Shown here in pieces: positions 8,000 through 17,062 of a DNA stretch of 64,000 nt. The position numbers were made by a program, and so were the translations under genes. Position 1 is the stretch's first letter, and each line of letters opens with the position of its first letter. Below the pieces are notes generated by a model. The model was not told the DNA's origin, searched no databases, and was given only the letters and a program-made list of their open reading frames with translations. The DNA is from Myxococcales bacterium (GTDB lineage: Bacteria > Myxococcota > UBA796 > SXON01), in the NCBI GenBank assembly GCA_009692585.1, contig SHYX01000001.1, positions 164,749 through 228,748 of the forward strand, in the 5' to 3' direction.

Positions 8000-10053
8000 C
8001 GGAGCTCGAGCGTCGCGTTGCTGATCACGAGGTTGCCGTCGCCATCGCGCGTCTGGAGCGAGTAGACCCCCGGAGCGATGCCCCAACCGGCCACGTGTAG
8101 GCTGGTGCCGTTCGGGACCGGGCGAGCGAATCGAACCGCCAGCCGCCGCAGCCGGCGGGCGTCTCCCTCACCGACCGCGCGCAGGGCCGCCGCTCCGGTC
8201 ATCGCCATGGTGCACAGACCCTGGAGAATCAGGTCTTTGTGGCCGGCGGCGCGGGCGGTGGCGGGATCGATGTGGATGGGGTTGTCGTCGAGGGACGGCT
8301 CGGCGTACCGGATCGAGAGGTCGTCGCCAACCGGAGCCTGCGCCACGAACGCGGGCGGCCCGCGGTCCGGCTCGGGCGCCGGCGTCGCTTTGGGGGCGTC
8401 GCCCGGCCGCTTGGGCCCGCGGATGAAGTAGGTGGTCTTCGCCTCGACCGCGAGCTGGCCATCCACGAAGCCGAAGAGCCGGCTGACGACGACCGTCCCC
8501 CCGGTCTTCTCCTCCACCGACTCCAGCTCGGCGCGAAGCTGGACCAGGTCCCAGGGGCGCAACGGGCGATGGAAGGTGGCGTCGTGCTCACCGTGGACCA
8601 GGCGTAGCAGGTCGAGCTCCAACTCGGGGTCGGTGGCGATCTTGAACATCAGCCCGTGAAACAGCCGCACGTGGAACATCGGCGGCAGGATCGCGTCGGA
8701 CCCGGCGTAGGCCGGCGAGCGGTCGTCGGTACAATCGGCGTACATCGCGGCGAAGCGGGGCTCGGCGAACTTCGCGCCGTCCTCCCAGCGCTTTTTGATC
8801 GGCCACACCTTGGCGCCCGTCGGCGGCGCGTCGGCGGCGACGGCGGCCGGGGTGACGCCGGGGTCCGGCCGCGCCGAAAAGTCGAAGTACATGGCGAACT
8901 TCATCAGCACGCCCATGTTGTCGGCGGTGATGCGGCCCTTCATGAACGCCTTGTCGGGCGCGATCGTCTGGTTGAAGATGCCGACGATGGTCTCGGTGTC
9001 GGACTTCAGGACACAGTCGGGCGAGCCGGTGAGCCCAGCTTCCACCCGACAGGTGCCGTTCAGCACGACGAGGGTGTGGCTGGAGCCGTCCTTGATGGCG
9101 AAGTGCAGCCGCGCGCGCCAATCGCCGGCCTTCTCCGGGCGAAAAGCGAGCGGAACGTGCGAGAAGGCCTCCGCGACCCGATCGGGTCCGGCCGCCGCGG
9201 ACGGCGCGGCAACCGCGGTGTCGAAGGCGGTGATCGTGGGCCAGGCGGCCCCGATCTCGGCGAGCGTCCACGGCGCGTCACCCGGCTTCTCGACCCCTTC
9301 GTTCATGTGGACTTCGTAGAGATGCAGGCGTTGTCCCGCCACCCCGACGATGGTTCCGGTGACGTTCCGCGCCGCGTCGCTGGCCAGGAAGACCACGATG
9401 GGGCTGATGTGCGCGGCCGAGAGATCCGCTCCGACCCGGTCGATGTCCTCCGTCATCCGCGTTTTGGCGATTGGCGCGATGGCATTGACGTTGATGTTGG
9501 CCTTCTTCAGTTCCATGGCCAGCACGCGGGTGAGGCCGTAGATACCTGCCTTGGCCGCGGCGTAGTTGGACTGCCCGTAGTTGCCGATCATCCCCGAGAC
9601 ACTGGTGGTGTTGACGATCGAGCCGCCTTGTCGGGCCAGCGCCGGGATGGCCGCCTTGCATACGTGGTAACTACCCTTCAGGTGGATCTCGATGACCAGG
9701 TCCCACTCTGCCTCGGTCATCTTGACGAAGCTCTTGTCGCGCAAGATGCCGGCGTTGTTCACCACCACGTCCAGCCGCCCCCAGCGGTCGAGCGCGGCGT
9801 CCACCATGCGCTGACACCCCTCGGCGACGGTGACGCTGTCGAGGTTGGCGAGCGCCTGGCCGCCCAGGGCGACGATCTCGTCGACCACGCGCTGGGCGGG
9901 GCCACCGTCGGCGCCGCTGCCGTCGCGCCCGGCGCCGAGATCGTTGACCACCACATGGGCACCCTCGCGCGCGAAGGCCAGGGCGTGCTCGCGACCGATC
10001 CCGTTGCCCGCGCCCGTGACCAGCACCACTTTCCCGCGCAAGCCGGAGCTCAT
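7996..10053 (-). CDS. Multifunctional enzyme: SDR + SCP-2 + 2-enoyl-CoA hydratase 2 (MaoC)
   Basis: This 685-residue protein has three modules. Residues 1-250 are an SDR (TGAGNGIG at 13-20, NNAG at 99-102, Tyr164/Lys168) like the D-3-hydroxyacyl-CoA dehydrogenase of peroxisomal multifunctional enzyme 2. Residues about 290-400 form an SCP-2 sterol-carrier-like domain (FAIKDGSS, FNQTIAPDKAFMKGRI). Residues about 430-685 are a double hot-dog hydratase with the hydratase-2 motif Asp590-Asn-Pro-Ile-His594. Such proteins hydrate and oxidise enoyl-CoAs through the (3R) isomer. Human HSD17B4 has the order SDR-hydratase-SCP2; here SCP-2 sits in the middle. Start and stop overlap both neighbours. Confidence 0.9.
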   Translation of the reverse strand: MSSGLRGKVVLVTGAGNGIGREHALAFAREGAHVVVNDLGAGRDGSGADGGPAQRVVDEIVALGGQALANLDSVTVAEGCQRMVDAALDRWGRLDVVVNNAGILRDKSFVKMTEAEWDLVIEIHLKGSYHVCKAAIPALARQGGSIVNTTSVSGMIGNYGQSNYAAAKAGIYGLTRVLAMELKKANINVNAIAPIAKTRMTEDIDRVGADLSAAHISPIVVFLASDAARNVTGTIVGVAGQRLHLYEVHMNEGVEKPGDAPWTLAEIGAAWPTITAFDTAVAAPSAAAGPDRVAEAFSHVPLAFRPEKAGDWRARLHFAIKDGSSHTLVVLNGTCRVEAGLTGSPDCVLKSDTETIVGIFNQTIAPDKAFMKGRITADNMGVLMKFAMYFDFSARPDPGVTPAAVAADAPPTGAKVWPIKKRWEDGAKFAEPRFAAMYADCTDDRSPAYAGSDAILPPMFHVRLFHGLMFKIATDPELELDLLRLVHGEHDATFHRPLRPWDLVQLRAELESVEEKTGGTVVVSRLFGFVDGQLAVEAKTTYFIRGPKRPGDAPKATPAPEPDRGPPAFVAQAPVGDDLSIRYAEPSLDDNPIHIDPATARAAGHKDLILQGLCTMAMTGAAALRAVGEGDARRLRRLAVRFARPVPNGTSLHVAGWGIAPGVYSLQTRDGDGNLVISNATLELR

Positions 10054-10838
10054 TTCAGGTGCACTCCCACCACGAGTCCGCCGGCCTCCCAGCGATCACG
10101 CGCCGCGCGCCGTTGCCAGCGCAAGTCGAGGTCGACCCAGGCCGACATGGCCCCGGTGTCGATGGCCATGCGCAGTTGTTCGGTCGGCTGGACCGCGATG
10201 GTGATCGCGCAACCGTCGGCCCCGAGGTTGAGCAGGAGCCCCTCGGCCTGTACCGGATCGATGATGCGGATGGGCCAATTGAGGCGCTCCCGCTTTGCGC
10301 CCCGCCGCTGGCCGAACGCGTCCGCAGGGGCGTCCTCGGCGGCCTTGAGCGCCTGGTCGCGCAAGAAGACACAGTCGAGGTACCGGTTCAGCGCCTGCTC
10401 GCCGAGCTTGCTGACCAGTGCCTGCCGGGCGCCGACGTACCGGTGCATGCTGCGGAGGTAACGGTCCAGGAACATGCCACGCTCGGCGTCCTGTCGGGCC
10501 TCGTCGGCCGTGGGCGAGGTCGCCAGCTTGCGCCGGAGGGTGTCGGCCGCGGTGGCCACCTCGAGCAGATCGTCGGCGCCGTGCCGGATCCACTCCAAGC
10601 GTTCGCCCACCCCGACCCCGCCCCCGGCCAGCGCGAAGATCGGCAGTGACCCCCCGGCGCGTCGGAACCGGCGGAAGATGGCCTGCGACTCCGGCCGGGC
10701 GTGGATGAGCACCCCATCGACCTCGGTGTCGGGCACTTCGCCTTCGCCGACGAGATCGATCACTCCGGCCAGCGCCTGCGCCAGGGAGTCGGGAACGGGT
10801 CCGCCGAGGACCATGTACCGGGTCATGAGGTCGCGCAC
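10050..10838 (-). CDS. Receiver-like plus PilZ-domain protein
   Basis: The protein has 262 residues. Residues 1-110 look like a response-regulator receiver fold, but the strand that should carry the phospho-acceptor Asp reads DGVLIHARPES, with His in its place, so it is probably a non-phosphorylated pseudo-receiver. A helical linker follows. The C-terminal 90 residues resemble PilZ: RGAKRERLNWPIRI supplies the RxxxR c-di-GMP motif, and NLGADGCAI stands where D/NxSxxG is expected, with the Ser replaced by Gly. The gene heads the run to 6736 and overlaps the multifunctional enzyme start by four bases. A c-di-GMP sensing role is inferred. Confidence 0.6.
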   Translation of the reverse strand: MRDLMTRYMVLGGPVPDSLAQALAGVIDLVGEGEVPDTEVDGVLIHARPESQAIFRRFRRAGGSLPIFALAGGGVGVGERLEWIRHGADDLLEVATAADTLRRKLATSPTADEARQDAERGMFLDRYLRSMHRYVGARQALVSKLGEQALNRYLDCVFLRDQALKAAEDAPADAFGQRRGAKRERLNWPIRIIDPVQAEGLLLNLGADGCAITIAVQPTEQLRMAIDTGAMSAWVDLDLRWQRRAARDRWEAGGLVVGVHLK

Positions 10839-10892
10839 GTCGGGAGGCTATCACGACCGTGGCGGCCCACGCCGAGCCCTGGATGGGTTGGT

Positions 10893-11112
10893 CGCCCATG
10901 CCGCGCGACGTCTGGCTCCCCGAGCCATGAAGCCTTCGGGCGGCATGGGGACTGCGGTGAGGGGGAGCGCGCTACGTCCCAGCGCGTTCCTCAACGCGCT
11001 GGGTGCCGAAGTCCGGAAAGAGTAGCTTGGAGGCCGGAGGTCGGATACCCGAGTTGCTGGCGCGGCAGGGGGAAGAGGGCGGCGAGCCCGTTCCCCCGTT
11101 CCATGATAGCCG
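10893..11112 (+). repeat. Dispersed modular repeat, full copy upstream of prfC
   Basis: M3 block: GCCCATGCCGCGCGAC ... GAGCCATGAAGCCTTCGG ... GGCATGGGGACTGCGGTGAG. Palindromic core: CCCAGCGCGTTCCTCAACGCGCTGGG. M2: AGTAGCTTGGAGGCCGGAGG. M1: GGCGCGGCAGGGGGAAGAGG followed by CCATGATAG. The inverted copies at 18210-18432 and 28359-28552 have the same blocks in reversed order. It fills the 283-base gap before prfC and ends ten bases before its start codon, so any prfC promoter or leader must lie within the repeat. Confidence 0.8.
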
Positions 11113-11121
11113 CCGCCGGCC

Positions 11122-12693
11122 ATGGAAGCGCTCGAGACTCTCGCGTACGAAGCTGGGCGCCGCCGGACCTTCGCGATCATCTCGCATCCCGACGCGGGCA
11201 AGACCACGCTGACGGAGAAGTTGCTCTTGTACAGCGGCGCCATCCACATCGCGGGGGCGGTCAAGTCGCGTAAGGCCAGTCGGCACGCGGTGAGCGACTG
11301 GATGAAGATGGAGCAGGAGCGTGGGATTTCGATCACCAGCTCGGTGCTTCAGTTCGACTATCGGGGGCGCCGGCTCAACCTCCTGGACACCCCCGGTCAC
11401 GCGGATTTTTCGGAGGACACCTATCGCGTGCTCGCGGCGGTGGACTGCGCGGTGATGCTGATCGACAACAGCAAAGGTGTCGAGGATCGAACGCGGAAGT
11501 TGTTCGACGTCTGTCGGATGCGCGGCATCCCGGTGCTCACGCTCATCAACAAGTGCGACCGCGACGGGATCGAGCCGCTGACGCTCCTGGACGACGTCGG
11601 CAAGGCGCTGGGGATCGAATGCGCACCGGTGAACTGGCCGGTGGGCAGCGGCCGGGAGTTCGTCGGGGTCTACGACCGTACGACCGGGAAGGTCCTTCGT
11701 TTCGGGCCCGGGAAGGGCACCGAGCTGGTGGAGTTCGAGGCGATCGATCCTTCCGAGCTTCCCGAACGCCTTCGTGGCCAATTGGGCGAGGACAAAGAGC
11801 TTTTGGACGCGGCCGGGGACACCTTCGACCGGGAACGGTTCCTGGCGGGCCTGCAGACCCCGGTGTTCTTCGGGTCGGCGATGAACAATTTCGGGGTGCA
11901 GCCCTTCCTGGAGGCCATGGTCGAGATGGCGCCGGGACCGCGGCAGCGGCCGTGCGTCGGCGTCGATCGCCCGCCCGAGGACCCGCGGTTCTCGGGCTTC
12001 ATCTTCAAGATCCAGGCGAACATGAACCCCCGCCACCGGGATCGTGTGGCCTTCCTGCGCATCCAGAGTGGCCGCTTCGAACGCGCGATGGAGGTCATCG
12101 TCCATCGCACTGGCCAGACGCTGAAGCTCAGCAAACCGCACACTTTTCTGGGCAGCGAGCGCGAATTGCTCGATGAGGCCTGGCCTGGCGATGTGGTCGG
12201 CCTCTTCGACCCGGGCGAGCTCCGCATCGGCGACACGCTATTTGTGGGACCACGGGTGGAGTACCAGGGAATCCCTAGGTTTGCGCCGGAGTATTTTGCC
12301 AGGGTCAAGCTGAAGGACCCCATGCGGCGCAAGCACCTTTCGGCCGGCCTGCAACAGCTCAGCGCCGAAGGGGCGATCCAGCTTTTCACTCGCCCGGAGC
12401 TGGGCGATCAGGACCCCTTTCTCGGCGCGGTGGGTCAACTCCAGTTCGAGGTCTTGCTGCATCGCCTGGAACACGAGTACGGCGTCAAGTCGGTCCTCGA
12501 TCCGTCGCCTTTCCGGTTGGCGCGTTGGATTCGGGGAGATGCCGGGTTGGCGTGGATGAAGGCGCGTCGCGACTACACGATTGTCGAGGACCGGCACGGG
12601 CGGCCGGTGGTGCTGGGCGAGTCGCCGTGGCCCCTGCAGTACGCGCTACGCGAGAACCCGGGTCTGGAGTTGCTGGACGTCGAGCCATTGTGA
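11122..12693 (+). CDS. prfC: Peptide chain release factor 3 (RF3)
   Basis: The 523-residue translational GTPase recycles RF1/RF2 from terminated ribosomes. It has the G1 loop HPDAGKTT, the G2 region EQERGISITSSV, G3 DTPGHADFSEDTYR and G4 NKCDRDG. The ISITSSVLQFDY and DFSEDTYRVL segments separate RF3 from EF-G. Length matches the usual 525-530 residues. ATG 11122 gives a standard N-terminus. The gene is monocistronic, with a dispersed repeat directly upstream and a degenerate region downstream. Confidence 0.95.
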   Translation: MEALETLAYEAGRRRTFAIISHPDAGKTTLTEKLLLYSGAIHIAGAVKSRKASRHAVSDWMKMEQERGISITSSVLQFDYRGRRLNLLDTPGHADFSEDTYRVLAAVDCAVMLIDNSKGVEDRTRKLFDVCRMRGIPVLTLINKCDRDGIEPLTLLDDVGKALGIECAPVNWPVGSGREFVGVYDRTTGKVLRFGPGKGTELVEFEAIDPSELPERLRGQLGEDKELLDAAGDTFDRERFLAGLQTPVFFGSAMNNFGVQPFLEAMVEMAPGPRQRPCVGVDRPPEDPRFSGFIFKIQANMNPRHRDRVAFLRIQSGRFERAMEVIVHRTGQTLKLSKPHTFLGSERELLDEAWPGDVVGLFDPGELRIGDTLFVGPRVEYQGIPRFAPEYFARVKLKDPMRRKHLSAGLQQLSAEGAIQLFTRPELGDQDPFLGAVGQLQFEVLLHRLEHEYGVKSVLDPSPFRLARWIRGDAGLAWMKARRDYTIVEDRHGRPVVLGESPWPLQYALRENPGLELLDVEPL

Positions 12694-12773
12694 TCTTGCG
12701 GGGGGGAACTCGCTGCACCCCTTCCTTACCGTTGCATGATAGACTCGTACGACAAAAACGCAGGTAGCACCTT

Positions 12774-12932
12774 ATTAAGGCCAAGAACGTCCGCATCGCC
12801 CAGATCGATGCGGACAAGCTCGCCGACCTGCAGGCGCAGCCGCTCTTTGGCGCGTTCTCGGCGCACCTGCGTGAGCGGTGCGAGAGAGCGCCGACCGTGT
12901 CGTGGCTCGCCGTCGTGGCGGTCGCCGCTTGA
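12774..12932 (+). pseudogene. Short C-terminal-like reading-frame remnant
   Basis: One frame reads IKAKNVRIAQIDADKLADLQ and continues to a stop at 12930-12932 with natural-looking codon use, but no start codon or upstream extension exists. A second fragment in another frame, about 12960-13130, reads RWGENPTRLSQRLERDGHGR onward. The 466-base stretch between prfC and the PDZ gene therefore looks like decayed coding sequence. The parent family is not recognised. Confidence 0.3.
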
Positions 12933-13159
12933 CCGAACGGGCCCCGGGGCACACGGACGCGCCGCCGCGCTGCGCCGGTGGGGCGAGAACCCGACGCGCC
13001 TGTCTCAGCGGCTGGAACGCGATGGCCACGGACGCTTTGACCGCACCCGGCTCATAGAGATGGCCGAGCGGGTTGGCATGGCGACAGACGCGAAGGTCAT
13101 CCGCCGCGTCGCCACCCGCCCTCCACCCTGCCCACCCGCCCCGCAGGCTATGCAGGGCC

Positions 13160-14125
13160 GTGCCGCGTCGCCTCGTCGCTTTCGTCGCCGTCGCCGCGTG
13201 CTTGCTGGCGCTGGCGCTGTGGGCGCGAGCGCGCGACGTGGGCTCGCCGTCCGGCGGGTGGTCGCCACCGTCGTTGGCCTTCGGTGAGCGCCGGGCCCAA
13301 GGCGCGCTCGCCGGGAACCCCGAGTTGGAGTGGGGCGTCGTCGCCTGCACCGTAGACGGGGCCCTGGGCGAGGACCCCGGGCGGCTGCTGGCGCGCAACG
13401 AAGAGGACGGCACCGCGGTTTCAGCGGCGTCGGGCCGCACGCTGACGCTGACCCTGGCCCCGGGCGAGTGGCAGGTGACCTGGCGCGGCGCCGGCACCGG
13501 CGGGCAGCCCCAGTCGCGACGGCTGGGGCTGGTGGAGCTGGATGCGGGGCAGGTGGAGCGCTGCGCCATCGGCGGGACCGGGTGGACGCTGAGTGGGAAT
13601 GTCCTGGACGACCAGGGCGAACCGCAGGTGGGCGCGATTGTCGAGGGGTGCGGCGCGGAGGTCGAGTCCGGGGAGGCCGGTCGGTTCACCCTGACCGCCG
13701 CGCGTGGAGACTGCCTCGTGCGCGCGTGGGCGACCGACGGGCTGCTCCGTCGGCCCAGCGAACCCCTCTATTTCGACGCGTTCGACCCACCGGTGAGCCC
13801 GACCTTTCGCGTGCCGGGAGGCGACATCGGCGGCGTGGGACTCGGGCTCCGTGGCGCTGCCGACGGGCTCCACGTGGACCTCGTCACCCCGGACGGCCCC
13901 GGCGACCTCGCGGACGTGGCGCGCGGCGACATCATCGTCGCGGTCGACGGAGCGGAGACGGCAGGGTGGAGCGTGATTCACGGCGTGGAAGTCATCACCG
14001 GCACCCCGGGTACCCGCATCCGGCTGCGGATTCGGCGGGGCACCGAGGCGTTCGACCTCGACCTGGTCCGCGCGCGCATCGAGGAATCGACCACCGCGGT
14101 GGTGGACACCGGGAGGGCCGAGTGA
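13160..14125 (+). CDS. Membrane-anchored PDZ-domain protein
   Basis: The 321-residue protein starts at GTG 13160 (VPRRLVAFVAVAACLLALAL), which gives one N-terminal membrane helix; a start at 13073 would add an implausible basic extension. A central region (WTLSGNVLDDQGEPQVGAIV) resembles carboxypeptidase-regulatory beta-sandwich domains. The last 90 residues form a PDZ domain (GGVGLGLRGAADGLHVDLV ... RGDIIVAVDGAE ... GTRIRLRIRRG). No protease domain is present. It probably binds peptides or scaffolds in the periplasm. It ends 24 bases from the convergent TonB-dependent receptor gene. Confidence 0.75.
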   Translation: MPRRLVAFVAVAACLLALALWARARDVGSPSGGWSPPSLAFGERRAQGALAGNPELEWGVVACTVDGALGEDPGRLLARNEEDGTAVSAASGRTLTLTLAPGEWQVTWRGAGTGGQPQSRRLGLVELDAGQVERCAIGGTGWTLSGNVLDDQGEPQVGAIVEGCGAEVESGEAGRFTLTAARGDCLVRAWATDGLLRRPSEPLYFDAFDPPVSPTFRVPGGDIGGVGLGLRGAADGLHVDLVTPDGPGDLADVARGDIIVAVDGAETAGWSVIHGVEVITGTPGTRIRLRIRRGTEAFDLDLVRARIEESTTAVVDTGRAE

Positions 14126-14149
14126 GGCGAGCAGCGGAGGGCGGCTCGA

Positions 14150-16132
14150 TCAGCGCGGCTCCAGCCCCCACTCGCCGCGCGCGCCCAGGAGAGGGATGAA
14201 GACCGGCCCCGTCACGTCGCCAACGTCGTCGTAGTCATAGTTCCAGGCCACGTACATCACGTTGCTCCCGGGCGGGACGAACCAGAGCTCGGCATACAGC
14301 GCCAGGCTCCAGGTCGAAAAGCGGAGGTCCTTCTGGATGTGCACGTCGATCTTGTGGAAGGGCGGGAGGCGCACCGAGTTGGTCTCGCCGTACACCGGGG
14401 CGTAGCTGTCGTCGTCGGCCTGGTAGGTCCCGTCGACGATGGGGGTGTAGGGCAGGCCCTCGCTGCCGCGGTAGCGCAGCCCGAGGTTCCAGGTGGGAGC
14501 GAAGCTCCAGCTCCCGATCAGGTTGAGCGCCCAGGGCTGGTCGTAGTCGTAGACGTGGCCGTCGCGCTCGCTGTGCCCCAGGGTGAGCGCCAGCGACGAG
14601 AAGAAGACGTTCCGGATGCGGTAGCGGCTCTCGATCTCCAGGCCGTAGGCCGTGCCGTCGATTCCGCCGCGGGGGGCCGCGCCGGGGTCGATCTCCACGA
14701 GGTCCTCGCTCAGTTTCCCCCACAGGTCGAGCGCGACTTCCCATCGGGAGGCGATGGCGTAGTCGAAGCCGAGGGCGGCCTGTCGCGACACGCTCGGAAC
14801 CAACGACGGCGTGCCGAACGCGGGCGCCAGCCAGGGGGCCTGCGGGAACTGGGAGTACTGCCCGACGGCCAAACGAAGCTGCTCGTCACGGCCGATCTGC
14901 CAGCGGGCGTTGAGGCGCGGGTCGGCCGTCACCGCATCACTGAGGGTGTCCGCGTCGAGCCGAACGCCGGGAACGAATCGGAACTTCCCCGCGGTGAACC
15001 GTCCTTCGGCGTAGGCCCCGGCGATCAGGCGATCCACGTTCACCGCGCCGGAGACGCCTCGCTCCAACAGCGGCGATTCGCGCGCCACCTCGGGCCAGGC
15101 TCGATCGGTCTGTACGTCGAGCGCCAGCGACTCGAAGCGCCCCTCGACCCCGACCGCGAGCTGCAGCCAGGGCCGAGCCAGCAGCAGCGCGTCTTCACGA
15201 AGCTGCACGCGGACCAGGTCCTCCTCGTCGTGAGCGGTCGGCAGTTGGCTGGACAGGCTGTAGCCGGTGATGGCGAGAGCACCCTCGAAGCGGGCGCTGC
15301 CGACCAGGTGGCGGTGGGTGACCTGCCCGATGGTGTAGTGTTTGTCGTACCGCAACGAGGGGTTGACCGACTGCTCCCACGCGTCGAGGAGCGTCGGCTC
15401 GCCGGCATAGCGGGTGTAGGCGTCGGCTCCGCCAAAGCCGGTGATGGCCCAGCGGACCTCAGAGTTCGGGACGTACTCCAGGCGCGCGTACCAGTCGGAG
15501 AACACCGGGAACGCGGTGTACTGAGGGTCGTCCTTGGTGACCAGATCCAGAAAGCTACGGCGCGCGCTGGCGCGGACCGTCCAGGCGTCGCCGCTGGGCG
15601 CGGCCACTTCGGCGCCCGCCATCACGAAGTTCAGGTTCGCGCTGGCCCGGGGGCGGTCGGGCCGCGTCCAGGTGCTCTTGGTGTCGACGATCGCACCCGT
15701 TGCGTTGCCGTATGCGGCGCCGAAGGTCGAGGGGTACAACTGCAGCTCATCCAGGAGCCTCGCCGGCAGCACCGAGCTGTAGCCGTTGAAGTGGTACAGG
15801 TACGGGAGCTCGATGCTATCGAGCAGATAGCGGGTCTCGACCGGGTCGCTTCCACGCACGGCGAGGTCGCCGGCCGTCGGCGAGTACTCGGGCGTGAGCG
15901 CGACGCCGGGGAGGGACTGGACGAGGCGGACCGCATCCTCGAAGGTGCCGGGGGTCAGCAGCACGCGCTCGCGATCGAGGGTGTGCTCGGAGACCACCGG
16001 GGCGTCGCGCCGCGCTTCGACCACGACCTCTTCGCCGGGCGGCTCGGCCGGCTCTCCGTTGGTGGCCGCCGCCGAGGGGGGTTCTGGCGCCGGGTCGTCG
16101 GCGAGCGCGAGCGCCGTCCAGAGCGGGATCAC
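14150..16132 (-). CDS. TonB-dependent outer-membrane receptor
   Basis: The protein has 660 residues. GTG 16130-16132 overlaps the stop of the upstream lipoprotein gene and gives a short signal peptide (VIPLWTALALADDPAPEPP). The plug domain includes TFEDAVRLVQSLPGVALTPE, DLAVRGSDPVETRYLLDSIE and GNATGAIVDTKS. The rest shows alternating aromatic beta-strands of a 22-strand barrel. Such receptors import siderophores, vitamins or oligosaccharides using TonB-ExbBD energy. No substrate is indicated. The upstream lipoprotein is likely a surface partner. Confidence 0.85.
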   Translation of the reverse strand: MIPLWTALALADDPAPEPPSAAATNGEPAEPPGEEVVVEARRDAPVVSEHTLDRERVLLTPGTFEDAVRLVQSLPGVALTPEYSPTAGDLAVRGSDPVETRYLLDSIELPYLYHFNGYSSVLPARLLDELQLYPSTFGAAYGNATGAIVDTKSTWTRPDRPRASANLNFVMAGAEVAAPSGDAWTVRASARRSFLDLVTKDDPQYTAFPVFSDWYARLEYVPNSEVRWAITGFGGADAYTRYAGEPTLLDAWEQSVNPSLRYDKHYTIGQVTHRHLVGSARFEGALAITGYSLSSQLPTAHDEEDLVRVQLREDALLLARPWLQLAVGVEGRFESLALDVQTDRAWPEVARESPLLERGVSGAVNVDRLIAGAYAEGRFTAGKFRFVPGVRLDADTLSDAVTADPRLNARWQIGRDEQLRLAVGQYSQFPQAPWLAPAFGTPSLVPSVSRQAALGFDYAIASRWEVALDLWGKLSEDLVEIDPGAAPRGGIDGTAYGLEIESRYRIRNVFFSSLALTLGHSERDGHVYDYDQPWALNLIGSWSFAPTWNLGLRYRGSEGLPYTPIVDGTYQADDDSYAPVYGETNSVRLPPFHKIDVHIQKDLRFSTWSLALYAELWFVPPGSNVMYVAWNYDYDDVGDVTGPVFIPLLGARGEWGLEPR

Positions 16133-16920
16133 GGCACCACCGAGCCGCTCAGCCGCACCCGCTTTCCGAGCACCTCGTCGCGACCACAACGCCGCTCGAC
16201 GAGCGCGTCCGGGTCCCAGATGCCGCCTTCGTCGCCACAGACCGGGTCCAGTACGCTGCCGTCATCCAGGACGGCTCCCGTCAGCGCGAACCCCAGGAGC
16301 TCATCGCTTTCGCCCAACGTCGCCAGGACGGAGCCGATGACGGCCCCATCGATGGGGAGCAGCCGGGTGCCAGCCTCGAAGAGCGGGCCGACGTCGCCGA
16401 CCGGCACGTCGATCGTGGCCCAGCCGTTGCCGCCGTGGCCGTCGAGCCACAGCGCGACGAGCGGCCAGAGCCCGGGGCCCGGTGGAGTGAAGGTCGTCGT
16501 GAGTGCGTCGATCTCCGCGATCTCGCCTGCGGGGGCCATCCACCGAACCCGCTCGGCACCGGGGACGTCCACTTGAACCGTCGCGACGGCGTCCTCTACG
16601 ACGCGCGTGAACCCGGCCAGGGTGGGGCTCGCGGTCTCGGCGTCCGTCTCGAGCACGCCCGACTCCTCGCCGTCCTGGCCACGGATGGTGAGCGTCGCGT
16701 CGCGACCCCCGGCGAGGGTGCACTCCCCTTCCACGCAGACCGCATCGCCTCCCCAGACGCGCTCCGGCGCCACCGGACTCCAGGCTTCGCTGCCTTCCCA
16801 CACATAGGCGTCGAGCCGGCCGGCCCCGTCCCGGCGCATGCCGACGATGCGCAGGTCGACGAGATCGTGCCGATCGGTCGGGAAGGGGTCCAGGCAGCCG
16901 AAAAGGACGAGCACGAGCAC
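16129..16920 (-). CDS. Lipoprotein paired with TonB-dependent receptor
   Basis: The 263-residue protein has a very short signal peptide and lipobox LFGC, so Cys9 would be lipidated. The mature part is beta-rich with several Cys pairs (VCVEGEC, VCGDEGGIW, RRCGRDE) and segments that resemble Ig-like modules (PAGEIAEIDALTTTFTPPGP). No catalytic motif is seen. The stop overlaps the receptor start (GTGA), so the two are probably translationally coupled and may form a receptor-lipoprotein pair at the outer membrane. Confidence 0.75.
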   Translation of the reverse strand: MLVLVLFGCLDPFPTDRHDLVDLRIVGMRRDGAGRLDAYVWEGSEAWSPVAPERVWGGDAVCVEGECTLAGGRDATLTIRGQDGEESGVLETDAETASPTLAGFTRVVEDAVATVQVDVPGAERVRWMAPAGEIAEIDALTTTFTPPGPGLWPLVALWLDGHGGNGWATIDVPVGDVGPLFEAGTRLLPIDGAVIGSVLATLGESDELLGFALTGAVLDDGSVLDPVCGDEGGIWDPDALVERRCGRDEVLGKRVRLSGSVVP

Positions 16921-17024
16921 CGGCGCGCGCTAACCAACGCGGCGTCGTGTCCGGCGCGGCGTTGACCGAGCGGTGACGGCGCGTGGAGCGGCGGAGACTA
17001 CGGCGGCGGGCCGTCCCGCCCCCA

Positions 17025-17040
17025 TTGACAAAACTGTCAC
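17025..17040. promoter_or_regulatory. Inverted repeat upstream of folE2-HTH
   Basis: TGACA-AAAC-TGTCA is a perfect 5-base inverted repeat with a 4-base spacer (17026-17039), starting with TTGACA, 23 bases before the folE2 ATG. It lies in the 142-base intergenic region between the divergent lipoprotein and folE2. It could be an operator for the HTH domain of the FolE2 fusion, or part of a -35 element. This is inference from position only. Confidence 0.35.
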
Positions 17041-17062
17041 GCCCCGCTACCGGCCCGCCCCC

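Noticed and set aside
8656..10461. 601-codon plus-strand open frame
   Set aside because: It is antisense to the SDR-SCP2-hydratase and PilZ genes. The other strand has clear catalytic motifs; this one shows no recognisable domain.
14339..16576. 745-codon plus-strand open frame
   Set aside because: It is antisense to the TonB-dependent receptor and lipoprotein, with composition typical of shadow frames in high-GC DNA.
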